64,000 nt of DNA, from assembly GCF_958979055.1 (NCBI RefSeq), contig NC_084898.1:25665602-25729601 (forward strand), read 5' to 3'. Within the stretch, counting starts at the first letter, position 1. Each line of letters starts with the position of its first letter. The notes below the pieces were generated by a model that searched no databases, had not been told where the DNA came from, and worked only from the letters and a program-made list of their open reading frames with translations. Source of the stretch: Alnus glutinosa. Taxonomy: Eukaryota > Streptophyta > Magnoliopsida > Fagales > Betulaceae. Positions 31,778-43,989 of the stretch are shown piece by piece. Made by a program: the position numbers and the translations under genes.

Positions 31778-34700
31778 GATATTAATCAAAATTTTGACAA
31801 TATTACCTCAGCTCTGAGGATCAATGTACCACCCATCACGGTTTATGTTTCTTGAATGTCAGTTAGAGTTCAACACCACAAACTAAATATAAAATTCTTG
31901 TGAGCCAGTTGATGGCAAGAGATGGGACCACGAATATAGAGCCACCTACTAACCACATCTCTAAGTTACTCATGCAAGTTAAACTCGTGCATTCACTAAG
32001 AAGAGATCCATCACTTCCTCTATGAAAAGTTTCAGTGAGGTGCGATTATTATCAGTCAACCAAATCCACTGTCCGACAATTTTATTGGATATACCACCAC
32101 CTATTTCATTATTAGTCACTTCCTTTCAACTATTGTCCACACCAAGAATCCAGGAAGAAGAAGAGGGCAAAGAAAAAAAGACATTAGTCCAGACTTAACT
32201 TTTTATTCTAGGCCTATGTCCAACTCAAGGCCTTGTCTGGTAACAGTTTTCTGTTTTCAAAACCAAAAACACACTTTTCTCAAAACCATTAACAAACAAT
32301 TCAAAACACAAAACACTTTTCAAATGTGGATCCAACCAAAAAACACTTTCTCACCTTTATATCACATCAAAACACCATTATCAAACATACCCATTTTTGT
32401 GTCATGCCAACGATATAGATAATAAGCTCAAATGCAATCTCGATGTTCTAATACTAGATGCTCCTCTAAACAGACAATATTTGTAAAGCAAAGATCTCAA
32501 TATCTAGGGGTGCAAAAAGGCATCAGACAATTCACATTCAGTATCCGAACCCTCACTATTTCTTCAGCCTGCCATCATCATCAACTGCAAAAACTCCATG
32601 TTTCAAATTTGCCTCATTAGCTATCAGAATATCATCAGCATCAGTTACTTTGGAATTGAGTAGGTCTTTCACCTAGCAATCAGTAGAGATGATTTGCCTA
32701 GAAACTTAAGCTCGGAACAAATTAAGCTAGTGAAGCTGATGGTCCATCTTAGCTTAATATGAGCCAAGCCTGAAGGGATATGGAACTGGGATTATACACC
32801 AAGTCCTAGATATATCAGTCAAACATGAATCATTGCAAAAAGTGTCCAATAACGACTCCAGTCTGAACATCAGTTACAGTTACAACCTCATGAAGGGTGG
32901 TTCTAAATCCCAAAAGATAACCAAATATCATGATTCACATGAATCAAATATTTTATTAATATGCAAAATGACAAGTGACAAAAACATGTTTTCATCATTA
33001 TAATATAAATAAATAAACTAAAACTAACGAAGAAAATAAAGAAAAAAATAGCACAGCAATTAAAACTCCACTCTTTAAACTGACACACTCCATGCCCACA
33101 GATTCAGTTTAAACTATTCATGATATTTCCATGAGAATTCATTTGACCAGCTCTAAACTCAGGAAGGAGGAAGACCATAATATGGAAAAAGTTGTCAAGT
33201 CCTGTGGAATCTCGCTTCTAACCATTTATACACAATGGACTAAGTTATTTCCTACCAGCAACAAAACTCCCTTCTAAACCTCACAGAATGCTCATTTAAA
33301 ACAAGAAAAGGTTTCAGGATACCTTTCTATGAGAGAGAACCCACTTTTCATATAGCTATGTGAAAAGGAGCCAAATTTGCAGTCCAATTTTTAATCAACT
33401 TATGGGCTTAATGAGACATTTTCTCCAAACTTGTAGAAACTATAGTGGAAGCGTGTTATTGTGGTTGACTAGTATTATACGTGTAAGAGGTGTGAGGAGT
33501 CTGTGGATCATCTTCTTCTCCGCAGTGAGATCGACACTGCCTTGGGCAGTACGCTTTTCAGTCATGTTGGGTTAGCTTGGGTCATTAGTAAACCTTTTTG
33601 CTTGTTGGAGAGGGTTGGGTAGCAGTCCTCAAAGTGCAGCAGTGTGGAATATGGTTCCGTTCTACCATTTGTGGTGTCTTTGGAGGGAAATAAATGATAT
33701 AAGTTTTGAATACCGTAAGAGGATGGTGGTGGAACTAAAGTTTTTCTTTTTCATAACTCTTTACCACTGGAAAACTGCTCTAGATCTTAATTTACTTAGT
33801 TTCATGATTTTCTTGACTTGTTTTATCTTTCTGGTTAGATGTATCTCTTGTATACTCTTTGAGTACTTAGGTTGCGCCTTTTGTGCTTTTTAATAATATT
33901 TTGATTACTTGTTAAAAAAAACAAAAGAACTATAGTGGAATTTATATGGTTTGAACCTTTGATCAAGAGGGAGGTGAAAGTCCTCTATATATCTTCATCA
34001 CTGTAATATGATATAGTTATATGTAAACTTGCACCAGCTTTCTGCCTAGTCCATTTTCATTATTGTTATGCTTTTACTACTTCCCTAGTGTCCAACATCT
34101 AAACTTACCATGTTGATTTCAAGCTTCAATGACATTTACAATTGAACTCAGCCGTTTCAACACCAAACAAGGTGTAATACATTCCAACACAGAAGTACAA
34201 AAGATGGCAATGCTACTGACCCGTTATCATCCGTAATAAGAACTTTGAGCCCTGGAAAGTTTGTCTGACCATGATTTGCTGGCACTTTAGGTACGAAAGG
34301 AAGCTTGGATTCATTAGATAGCTCTGGAATTCCTAGTTTCACGACAAAAGAGGCAGTAGATCCCTTTCCAAGACCTTCACTTTCAAGCCAAATATGTCCC
34401 TCCATAAGATTTACAAACCTGATCAAACCATGCAAAAGGAAAAAGCATTACAGCTACATTTACATATGAAAAAGAATCTTTTTAAAGAACTTAGTTATTA
34501 CTCTGCAAATACTGGAATGCCAAAAACAGGCAGAGATCACTATTCAAGCTGATTGTATAACCTAACAATTACCTCTTACAAATTGCAAGGCCAAGTCCGC
34601 TGCCACCAGAATTTGTAGTTGCTTGTGATTGAGTTTGCGAGAATTTCGTAAAGAGCTTAGGCATATCCTGGGGGCTAATTCCTGATCCTGAATCTTTCAC

Positions 34701-37700
34701 CTATAATTGAAGAGAAAAGGTAAATGTACACAACTAGCTTTTAACATAAAACAACTAAGCATCCTCAGACTGAAGGATTTCAATAGAATATTGAAGAAAC
34801 GAACCTGTACACGCAAATAAAAGTGATTATCACTTGGCACAAGAAAGAAGTCCTGTGCTCGAGAATCTCTTAAAGATTCTGATTTTGCAACAAAAGCAGT
34901 GATTGAGATGCTGCCCTCTCTAGAAAACTTCACAGCATTACCAACAACATTTAGAATAGTTTGCATAAGGCGTTTTTCATCACCTACAGCATACACTGGC
35001 AAATCTTGTGCTAAAGTTAATGTAACCAACAACTTCTTGACGGATGCAACAGGCTTGATCAAGTTAAGGACCTGAGATGCGAAAAATTGAACTTACTACA
35101 ACAAGCATCTAAAGAAATCCATGTATATCCTAACTTCAAAAAAAAAAAAAAAAAAATGTATATCCTAATGTCGCAAGTCAATAAAAAAGAAATAATATTT
35201 GGCAGAAATTGATAGACCTACCTCCTTAAATACAGAATGAAGGTCAAAAGTTCCAAGGTCAAGTTGAAGGCTGCCATCTTCGAGCCTTGAAAGATCTAAT
35301 ACATCATTTATGAGAGTAGCCAAAAGATTACTACTCTTTAATATTGTTTCGACCATCAGGCGCTGCTCAGGTGTGAGCTCGGTTTCCTGCAGCAAGGAAG
35401 AAAGTGCAATGATTGCATGCATGGGAGTTCTCATCTCATGGTTCATAACTGCCAAGAAATCATTGCGAGCACGAATTGCTGTTTCTGCTTCTCTCCTGGC
35501 CAGATCTAGAGCAACATTCTGCTCCATAAGAAGATCCCTTGCCCGCATCGACTCTTCTAATATTGCAGCATGTGAGAGAGCAACGGCCACCTGGCCCAAC
35601 AGTAAAAATACATAAATGAGCACACTTTCTAACAGTAATTTGTGAGCCATAATAGATACCGTCTTCTTTTAGTTGCAAGTAATTGCCCAATGTCCATGGA
35701 ATTACGTTCTATTACTATATTCTCTAACAATGTTATTGGTGTCTATTCAAGTTTCATGTTTATAGCCACCACAGCAAAAGTTATGTAGGAGTTGCCTAAG
35801 AGTGTTATTATAACTCAATCTGTAACAGATCCCATTATAAGGACTCATACGCATATAATACAGTGGATGTATTACACTTCAATCTGAGGGAATAGGAACT
35901 TGGCTTCTCTGAGATCATAGTCAGTTATCCACTTCACGGTATGCAGGCAGCTCCACGATAAACAGACCTGTCATACAATAACTTTAGGTCTCTTCTTTTG
36001 TTCTTTTATTATTATTATTATTATTATTATTACACATTCCTGTTGAATATCTCGTGTGTAATAGGATACATGCTTTTGTTCTTCTAATACAAGTTTTAAT
36101 TAAATTTAGATTCAAAAGAAGAGCAAATATTTTACTAAGTAAAAATACTAGGACAAGGGGGTGGCTGTGAAAGTTAGATGATCTTTTAGGTGTGCTTGAT
36201 GGTTTCAATCTCACAGCAGGGTCACCAAGATATTACATAAGAGGAACTGAGGAAACACTTTGTAACCTACTCAAGCCTACTTCTCCAAGATGTAAACAGT
36301 AACAACTTCACAGGTGCCCTATTTTTGATGCAACTATATATATATATATATATTTTGATAATTAAATGAAATTTTATAAAATAAAAAAAAAGCGTTAGGC
36401 GCCCCTCTAAGTACATTGGAAGTATGCAACTATATATATATATATATATCCATCTCTACCCTTTCAAAAGCACTACTTATTTCCTTCTTTTTTTGTTTTT
36501 GTTTTTTGGACGAGGAACCGCTCCAAGGCAAGACCACTTCATGCACCCGCCCCGGTCGGGTAAACCTTGGACCTGTGCAAAGTGCTCCCTTCACACGAAT
36601 CGGGTAATATTCTGGCTTTGCTAGCGGGCAGGCACCAAGAAATTGTTTGCACTTAAGGGGATTCGAACTTTAGACCTGATAGAAATGCCACCATGACCAA
36701 GGCCCTTACCACTTGAGCCAACCCCTTACTTCCATCAACACATATAGCATCAAGGGTCATTCAAGATATCTAGGACTCATGTTCTCTATACATAAGATAT
36801 TTTATAGTTCTCCTCTCTAGAAGAGAAAAACTCAAAATACCAAAGACAATTTCTTTTTACACGTTATGATATTTTTTTAATCAAATGTAATTATTAGGAA
36901 ATACCCCAGTCCAAAATTGGACATAAATGGAAATCAAAGATATGAAAGTTTAATTTAGCAACTTCCTTTTCAATGAAAACAAGTGAAGTAAAATAAATCT
37001 CATGTCAAGAAGATAAAGGGTAAGTTCAGACCTGATCGGCGACTACTTCAACCAGCTCTAACTCATGAACATGCCATTGCCTTGCACTATCTGAGGGCAG
37101 CATCAAGACCATCAAAGCATATCGTTTTGTCGAGAGCTCTGGCCAATCATTAATTTGGAAGTTAGAGAGATGTAGGAGTGGGACACGAACAGCAACAACC
37201 TCTCCGGGCATGTGTTTTCCTGCAAGAGGCCGTAGCCTTGCCACTGGACAATTTGGTGATATTTTTCCTGCACGGTTACTACTGAAAACTTGATTGATCA
37301 CAGGAAGATGAATAGGCACAGTAAGTCCAACTGGGTTCTGCTGACGGAGAGTGTAGGAGAGTTGAAGCTCCAATCCAGTACGTGTTGGCATCCACAAGGC
37401 ACACTCTTCCAATGCCAAAGTTCTACCCAGCTCAACAAGAGTGGTTTTCAGTATGGTATGTCTATCAAGAGTGCTTCTGATCTCATGGGTCAACATCCTC
37501 ACATGACGACCTGTTTCTTCTTGCGTACGAATCAAGCCCATTTCTCTATCAAGCTCTGCAGCCTTGTTTTTCAAGAACAGTTCTCTGGTTTTAACACTCA
37601 ATAAATCAGGAATAATATGTACAAGCATGAGGGCAGTTGCACATGACACCACTGCAGTTAAAACCTTTGCAGTGGTCATTACTATCGCCACAGTTCTCGA

Positions 37701-37937
37701 GTGTGTGGTAAAAGTCCATAAGTTAATAAGGTGTGTTGCCCCACATAGAACTATGAAAGCACCAAACTGAACAAGGACCCATCTATATGGAAACACCGAA
37801 GATTTCTTGACAAAATAGATCAGCTCTAGAGGGATAGAGAAATAAGCGAGTGCAATGAAGAAATCCGATATATATTGATACTTCATCAACAATTCATCAG
37901 CTGGCCATTGTGGATCAATGCAGTTGCACGACTCCAT
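31215..37937 (-). CDS. ETR1: Ethylene receptor ETR1 (subfamily I, hybrid histidine kinase with receiver)
   Basis: Six coding exons, 37937-37032, 35590-35222, 35071-34805, 34700-34573, 34418-34221 and 31572-31215, all with GT/AG ends and consistent phases, give 741 codons (Arabidopsis ETR1 has 738). The N-terminus MESCNC supplies the dimerising Cys4 and Cys6. Three membrane helices follow with Cys65 and His69 in VLCGATHL, the Cu(I)/ethylene ligands. Then come a GAF domain (about 158-307), the histidine kinase with His353 in [11 protein letters not shown]-box [10 protein letters not shown]1 DSGSGIS and G2 GGSGLGLAI, and a receiver with the acceptor Asp in [10 protein letters not shown] (about residue 663). 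It acts in the ER membrane, repressing ethylene responses through CTR1 until ethylene binds. The last intron is long (2.65 kb) and holds a LINE; intron 1 holds a SINE. No lesion is visible. Confidence 0.97.
31735..31773. repeat. (GA)n microsatellite in ETR1 intron 5
   Basis: An uninterrupted GA run of about 39 bases within the large last intron, well away from the splice sites. Likely polymorphic in length. Confidence 0.9.
33438..33940 (+). mobile_element. 5'-truncated LINE in ETR1 intron 5 with 13-bp target duplication
   Basis: Insertion 33451-33927 is bounded by identical AACTATAGTGGAA (33438-33450, 33928-33940) and ends in an A-rich tail (GTTAAAAAAAACAAAAG). It encodes, in broken frames, the zinc-binding C-terminus of a LINE ORF2: [21 protein letters not shown]-like [17 protein letters not shown], then ELKFFFF. 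It lies antisense to ETR1. The intact duplication suggests a fairly recent insertion. It is related to the LINE in the CIR1-like gene intron ([14 protein letters not shown]). Confidence 0.9.
36477..36733 (-). mobile_element. tRNA-derived SINE (Au-like) in ETR1 intron 1
   Basis: On the minus strand the element (about 36725-36485) starts GGGGTTGGCTCAAGTGG, containing a Pol III box A (36720-36709). A box B follows (GGTCTAAAGTTCGAATCC, 36676-36659), then a body with GCAAACAATTTCTTGG. It ends in an A-rich tail at 36,509-36,485. Flanks TTATTTCC (36477-36484) and TTACTTCC (36726-36733) match at 7 of 8. From memory the body resembles the widespread plant Au SINE family; the family name needs a database search. 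Confidence 0.75.
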
Positions 37938-37969
37938 AGTGACTGAACCACCTCAGCCGATACTTCCTC

Positions 37970-39045
37970 TTTCACATGCCTACAACACAAGCATAGAAAC
38001 TAGTAAAATTAAAGCAGAAGATACACCACAAATACATACATCTATATAAGCTTTCCCAAAAAAATATTTCCCAGGAAAATTGTTTTTGAGATAAGGAAGA
38101 AAGATGAAAGGAACTTGTAATATAAGAGGATACTGTTGCTGTAGGTGGAACTAAGGATTCCTGATGAAATTTCTCCCAGAAAATGTTCATGAATATTTGA
38201 GCATTGGAACTTTAGATAGAACCGAAACGAATTTGTTCTTGGGAAAACTCTTTTCGGCCTTAATGCAAACGGATAGTTTAGAAAGTTGATGTGAATTCTA
38301 TACTGCCTATTTACCAGATTCAGGAAAGTGTATAACTTTTACACCCAAATCGAAAACCATGCAGAAGGAGAAAAAAAAAAAAAAACTACTTTTCCAAGTA
38401 AAAAGAGGAAAGAATAAGAAGCTGAAAACAAAGAAGATTAGGAATGGTGAACTTTCTCCAAGATTCACCCAACCCACAAAAATTATCTGAGCATCACACA
38501 ACCTCACACACAATCAAATCAAAACAAATAATCTTTATAACAATTTCCCCAATTAGTAAGTCCAGTAGCAATAAAACCACTTATAAATACATACACAAAC
38601 ACACACACACAAAAGAAAATATATTAAAAAAGAAAAAAAAAGGGCAGTCAGAAGGGATTCTCTCTTTAAGGCAACAAAAAGATCTCATCATAAGAAATTT
38701 GATTCCTTACCAAAGGGTAGTTCAGACGAAGAAAATCACGAGAAAATTTTGTGGGTCATTGGCCTTAGTAGAAACGGCGGTCTTCCGGCGATGCCTCGCC
38801 GGAATCCCGTGATGGGAAGGAATGAAGAAGCCGGCAGGTGTAGCCGAAGCTACAGATGTCGGTCCTCGCCTCGAGAATGTAAGATCCAAAGAAAGCTTCA
38901 ATTTAGGGAGAAAACCGGTCAGTTCCGGCGACGCAAAAGGGGCTTTGGGGTTCTGTGTGTACGGAGAAGAAGAGGAGAAATGGAGGAGAAGTGAAGCGGA
39001 AGAGGAGAAAAGGGGGTATTATTATTATTATTATTATTATTAATT
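37970..39045 (-). promoter_or_regulatory. ETR1 5' leader intron and noncoding first exon
   Basis: Upstream of the ATG, an acceptor (TGTTGTAG|GCATGTG) at about 37,979 pairs with a donor (CCTTTG|GTAAGG) at 38,711/38,710. The GC-rich noncoding exon, about 38,711-39,040, ends in an (ATT)n tract at 39,018-39,041. ETR1 genes of other plants also have a leader intron. The transcription start is not determined. Confidence 0.65.
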
Positions 39046-39049
39046 TTTT

Positions 39050-40500
39050 TTTTTTTTTTCAGATTTTTGTTGCGGATTCCAAGGGTAAAGGCAGATGTAT
39101 TAAATACGACTTGAGCTCAGTGAGTGTTGTGTAATGTGTGATCACACATACATACATACATTACATATGCATATGCGTCACATGAGAGCATCATATAAAT
39201 GAAGTCCCCATTCAATGCACCGGGCAGAAGGCTCCTTTAACCTAAACTCCCAGACCAAAAAAATAAAAAAATAAAAAGGTTCCAAACGCACTAGTATAGT
39301 AAGTGAGATCACGAGAGAACACAAATTTGAAGTAAAGGGGAAACTGATTTTTTTTCGTACAAATTTTAATTATTTTCTTTTATATATAAACTCATATAAA
39401 AATAAGTTGGAAAGTTTTAGTGGGCATTAAATGGTGAATAACATGAATTTAGTCTAAAATAATGTTAAGAGAATTAGGTGGATTCTGAAATCAAAACTAA
39501 GCATGGCCTAAGAATAGGACAAAAGTTGACGAAGACAGATTGGCAAAGAGATGATCATATTATAAGGGGAGGGAAACCTTAATGCCTTTTTAGGGCGGAA
39601 GAATTTGAGTTTGTTGTAATAAATAAACAGAGATAGAGATAGAGATAGAGAAAGAGAAAGATACGTTTCCCTACCTTTTCCTATCAAATTATCACCTGAT
39701 ATGATGATATATATATTAATGAATTGGAAAGCCAATTTTGTCTTCCCATATAATCAATCTATAATGAAAACAACCCTTTTAATTTGATCAATTGAACCAT
39801 GGCGGCTTAGACTTTTTAGAGCAGTTGAGGGGTCCATATTTTTACTCAAACTTCCCCCCTCTATTTCCTAGGCCCTGTCCCCAACAATGATTACGAGATA
39901 CTCTAAATCAACCATTCATCAGCCTAATTGAAAGAAAGTTGGATAGATATTTCTCTTTATATTCCAAAGCTCCAGAGTAACTATTTTTTTCAAACAAGGA
40001 ATCAGCATAGTCTTATTTTCCAGAGTAATTCAAGAAAATATGTTTATATGACTGTAAGAATAGCCACACACATCACCCCTGACCAGCTACCAAACTAATC
40101 AATCAGAGAAACTAAGCATAGTAAAAGGCAACTTCCTCAAAGAGATTTGACTGAAGAAATTTGTGTCTAGACCACGGGAAGTCAATGAAACCAGTTGAAT
40201 TTCACATGCGCAGGCCCATGGATCCTACAATTTCCCATGTTTTATGTTGGTCTACCAGCAAATAATCATCCACAATGAGATATATGCTCATGCCAACCTG
40301 CAAATCTAAAATCAACTTATATAATAACAAAACTACAACAAGAGCACTAACAATAACAATACTTCCTGTTATGTAATCTAACACTTGGAGTTATCACTAA
40401 ATGCATAAACATCATTGTCCCCAGCAATCTTCAATATCCAAATAGTAAAAAATTTACATTCACTGTCATTTCTGAACATGCCAAATACAGGCAAGAGACC
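39050..40500. other. ETR1-SKIP31 intergenic region
   Basis: No supported gene. Holds the likely ETR1 promoter (39,050-40,000), a GATAGA/GAGAAA repeat at 39,630-39,662, and the SKIP31 3' end region. Frames here lack motifs. Confidence 0.45.
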
Positions 40501-40510
40501 CATAGTTGGT

Positions 40511-41312
40511 TCAGCAAAACCGCAAAGCAGCTTCCAGCTCCTTTTCATCAGCGCAATTATATCCTAACAGATATGCTCGTGCTGCGACACACATCATAAT
40601 GAGATTATATAAAAAGAGTTTCAGAAGATCATAAACATATATAAAAGAATTGAGAGAAGAAGAAAAAAAAGAAGAGAAGAGTAATTTTCATTACCAAAGC
40701 GGCCAGAGCCCATGAATGGTTCTGCTTCATCTGTCACACCACCTTGTTGTACTTCCTGAAATTTTTTTGGGGGTACACGTTACAATCAAATGAAGCAAAC
40801 ATGCCAGTGTGTTTGTTGATGATACAGGAAGTGAAAAGATAATATTGCTAGCCACAAAATGGAACATTTATTATCATTGGGAAGAACAAAATGAGTCTAA
40901 ACATTTCACAACAGAAAAAAAAAAAGAAAAAAAAAAGAAAAGAAGAAGTTTCTTTTTTCCTTTTTTACTTTGGCCAGCATAAGAATCTCAATTGGTAATC
41001 TGTGTAAGAATCGGAATTGGTATGTAAGGCTCCGCCTAAAGTGACCAACAGCTGTGCATTTTAACTTGGCTAGGCAAGAAATAACGCGCAGCTAAAGATA
41101 TTCATGTTCAAAAAGATGGTCCAGACACAGGACATCAGATAATAAATAAATTTCCAATGTAGAATATATCGCGAAGCACATCTACATAAACCAACTGCAT
41201 ATAATCATAGTACATCATCCTTAAGAAACATGTAATTTTTGGCATCAACTATAAGAACAAGAACATTAAAGAACACAATGGAAAGAAAGAATTAGACATT
41301 CATTCATTTGGG

Positions 41313-41358
<46 letters not shown>

Positions 41359-43744
41359 GGAAAAATGAAAATCTCACAGATTTCCAAATTTCCAATAAAA
41401 ATACAAAAATCATCTGACTCCATGTTTTTCTAAACAACTTGAGAAGATTATTTGATGGGAGAAAATCGACATACGGAAGCCTAGTTTTGTCCAACAGGGT
41501 AAATCCTCTCACCTCTTCTGATATAGTCTAGAACTGAGGGTAGAGGGAACCAACTCTGACTAAAAGTCTCATTGCAAGAAAAACAATTGAGAGTAACTGA
41601 CTCATCCCGAAAAGGAAAAAGAAAGGGTAAAAGAAATTTATACTCACAGCATCTGGCTCCATTTCGGATGGTGAAAGTAACCTATCAAAACAATGCCCAG
41701 ATATTGTACAGACCAAAAGCTCGTTGGTGGGATCCATAACAACTTCTTTGCATGTATCATCACAGACTAGAAAAGGAAACATATAAAAATATTCATAAGC
41801 TTCAAAGTCCCTGCATTAAGCTATTACTAACTATTTGTACAGATTAACATATAAAAGGGTTGCCATTCTGAGAAGAGTTGTTTGTTCTCTACCGTGAACC
41901 TGTCCAGTCTTCTCACAAATAAATACATCTCCAATATGGTAGTAAGAACATGTTTCTCCAGAACATGCATGGTCAGTGACAACCTTATCAGTCAGGCCCC
42001 TACTGCTTTTCCACGTAGACACTTGATCAGCTACTGTCTTGTCAAGAATTATTCGGTCATCATTCACCTTCACATGTAAAGCAGACATAATAAGGCAGCA
42101 TGAAGTAGTGTATTGAGAACCTATTCGAAATAAGCATAAAAGCAAAAAAGCTCACTTTTCAAGTTAGAGGTTTCTCTAAAATAAGAGCCTCCTGTTCTTA
42201 TTAAAAAAGAAAGGAAAAAAGAAGAAGAAAAGAGCCTCCATTTGTCCGTTAAAATTACAAAAATATGAATAAAGAACTATATGCAAAAAAAAAAACAAAA
42301 AAAAAAAAAAACAAAAAATACGAATGGCATTACCATCACAAAAAAATTATTAAAAAATGCTAATGCTTTTTTTAAAACAGTGGAGGAAAGATAATTATCA
42401 GCAGTCAGGTTCCCAGGCAGTAACCCGTCTTACCTGTGAAGGAAGAGGCGCTTGGCTTCTCTTGGCCGCTTGCATTTGAATGTAGTACTCTTTAAACTCG
42501 ATTGGGCAATTTCTAACAAGTTCAACCATGTCCTCTTCATCACGCTGAAGAAAGGAAAAGAAAAATATTGGTTAGTGATAGCTTCAACTGTAAGTGTCAA
42601 AAGAGACAGGACAGCCAAAATCACCAAAACCATCCTAACCCTCCTCTCTTGCACTCCATAAAAAAAAAAAAAATAAAAATAAAAAAAAATAAAAAAAAAT
42701 AAAAAAAAATAGAAACATTACTTATAAAAAAAAAAAAAAATTACTTGGAACTTTACAAAATTAAGAGTACCTGAATATAAAGCTTTTTCCAAGGACATTC
42801 ACGTAACTTTGTGGTAGGGGCCAATAAACCCCATCTCATACAGTACCTGCATATACATAAATTAGCTTACATAGACATAAAAGTACACGTATGAACCAAA
42901 AATAATTTTACACTTATAGATATACATAATTTGAAATATATATGAAGGCACTGGTAACTAATTATGTATCAGTTAGATGCAATTTCAAAGAAGAAAGAAT
43001 AATAACAAATAAAAACTTGGTAGTGCAAAGTTGAAAGTTTGAAACTTGAAAGAAATAAAATAAAACTAGTATGGAAATAAAACAAGAATAATATGATGTA
43101 AGATGTAACGTAATAAAGTATGGGAATGATAATACTCACAAGCGACGCCATAAAAACTCATCAGATGCCGCATTACTTAGGAATCTGCAGACCAACGAGC
43201 ACGCTATAAGATCCTGCAGGACACCCATTACAACGCAACATCCAATAAGGCAGTTGAACTAATTTGTCGAAGAACAGAATATACACACACACACACACAG
43301 AGATGGCAAAAAACCTCGGAAGAGAGGAATTTGAGGATGTGGGGGAAGAGCTCAGGAGGGATTTTGCTAAGAAGCCCCGTCTCAATCCTCTTTAGCATGC
43401 TTCTCTTGTTGTTGTTATTGTTTGATGAAGACCCTCCCTCCTTATTCTCATTCTCATTCACACGAACTCTCTTTGCTTTGGGCTCTCCCTCTGTTTTCGC
43501 ATCTTCCTGCATTCATATGCATATCCAAATCAATTACCTTTCATTAATACGACCCAAAAAAATAGAAAACTAATAGCCCCCTCAAACATCTTTAAGACAT
43601 CATGAAACATGGTAAAAATGGAGAAACTTTTTTTACTTCTATTTGAAAAAAAAAAAAAGAAAAAAAAGAAAAAAAAAAAAAAAAAGAGGCCGAAATGAAA
43701 ACCCATTCAACTATATTAAAATATAATTTAAATTTGATTGCGAT

Positions 43745-43792
<48 letters not shown>

Positions 43793-43931
43793 AGCGAAAG
43801 CAATTAATATGGCACGAAGAAATATCAGATAGAAAGAAAAGAAAGATGGGAACCTGATCAGAGACCTCGGACAGGACCTCCGATTCGAGGAAATGAGCCA
43901 AGTTCTCGTCTTCCTCGTCTAACACCGACAT
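40511..43931 (-). CDS. SKIP31: F-box protein, SKIP31-type
   Basis: Nine exons, 43931-43854, 43506-43315, 43213-43140, 42846-42771, 42544-42434, 42067-41893, 41766-41648, 40755-40695 and 40581-40511, join in phase into 318 codons with all GT/AG introns; Arabidopsis SKIP31 is of the same size. The N-terminus [20 protein letters not shown] is acidic, followed by a basic linker and an Asn run. The F-box spans roughly residues 68-115 ([20 protein letters not shown] and then [17 protein letters not shown]). The C-terminal half is Cys-rich ([35 protein letters not shown]). SKIP proteins bind SKP1-like (ASK) adaptors in SCF ubiquitin ligases; the substrate is unknown. Exon 1 is followed by an intron with a 40-plus A homopolymer. 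Confidence 0.93.
43748..43791. repeat. Long A homopolymer in SKIP31 intron 1
   Basis: An A run of more than 40 bases 60 bases 3' of the exon 1 donor. Its length is unreliable in any assembly; it does not touch splice sites. Confidence 0.9.
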
Positions 43932-43989
43932 GGGCTAGCCGTGGGATTCGATATCAGATCAGATTGGGCGGTGATGAGTGTGCCGGAGA

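Noticed and set aside
36659-36720. A tRNA gene
   Set aside because: Box A and box B are present but the body does not fold as a tRNA and continues into a SINE with an A-rich tail.
31215-37937. ERS1 rather than ETR1
   Set aside because: A receiver domain exon (31572-31215) splices in phase after the kinase; ERS1 lacks it.
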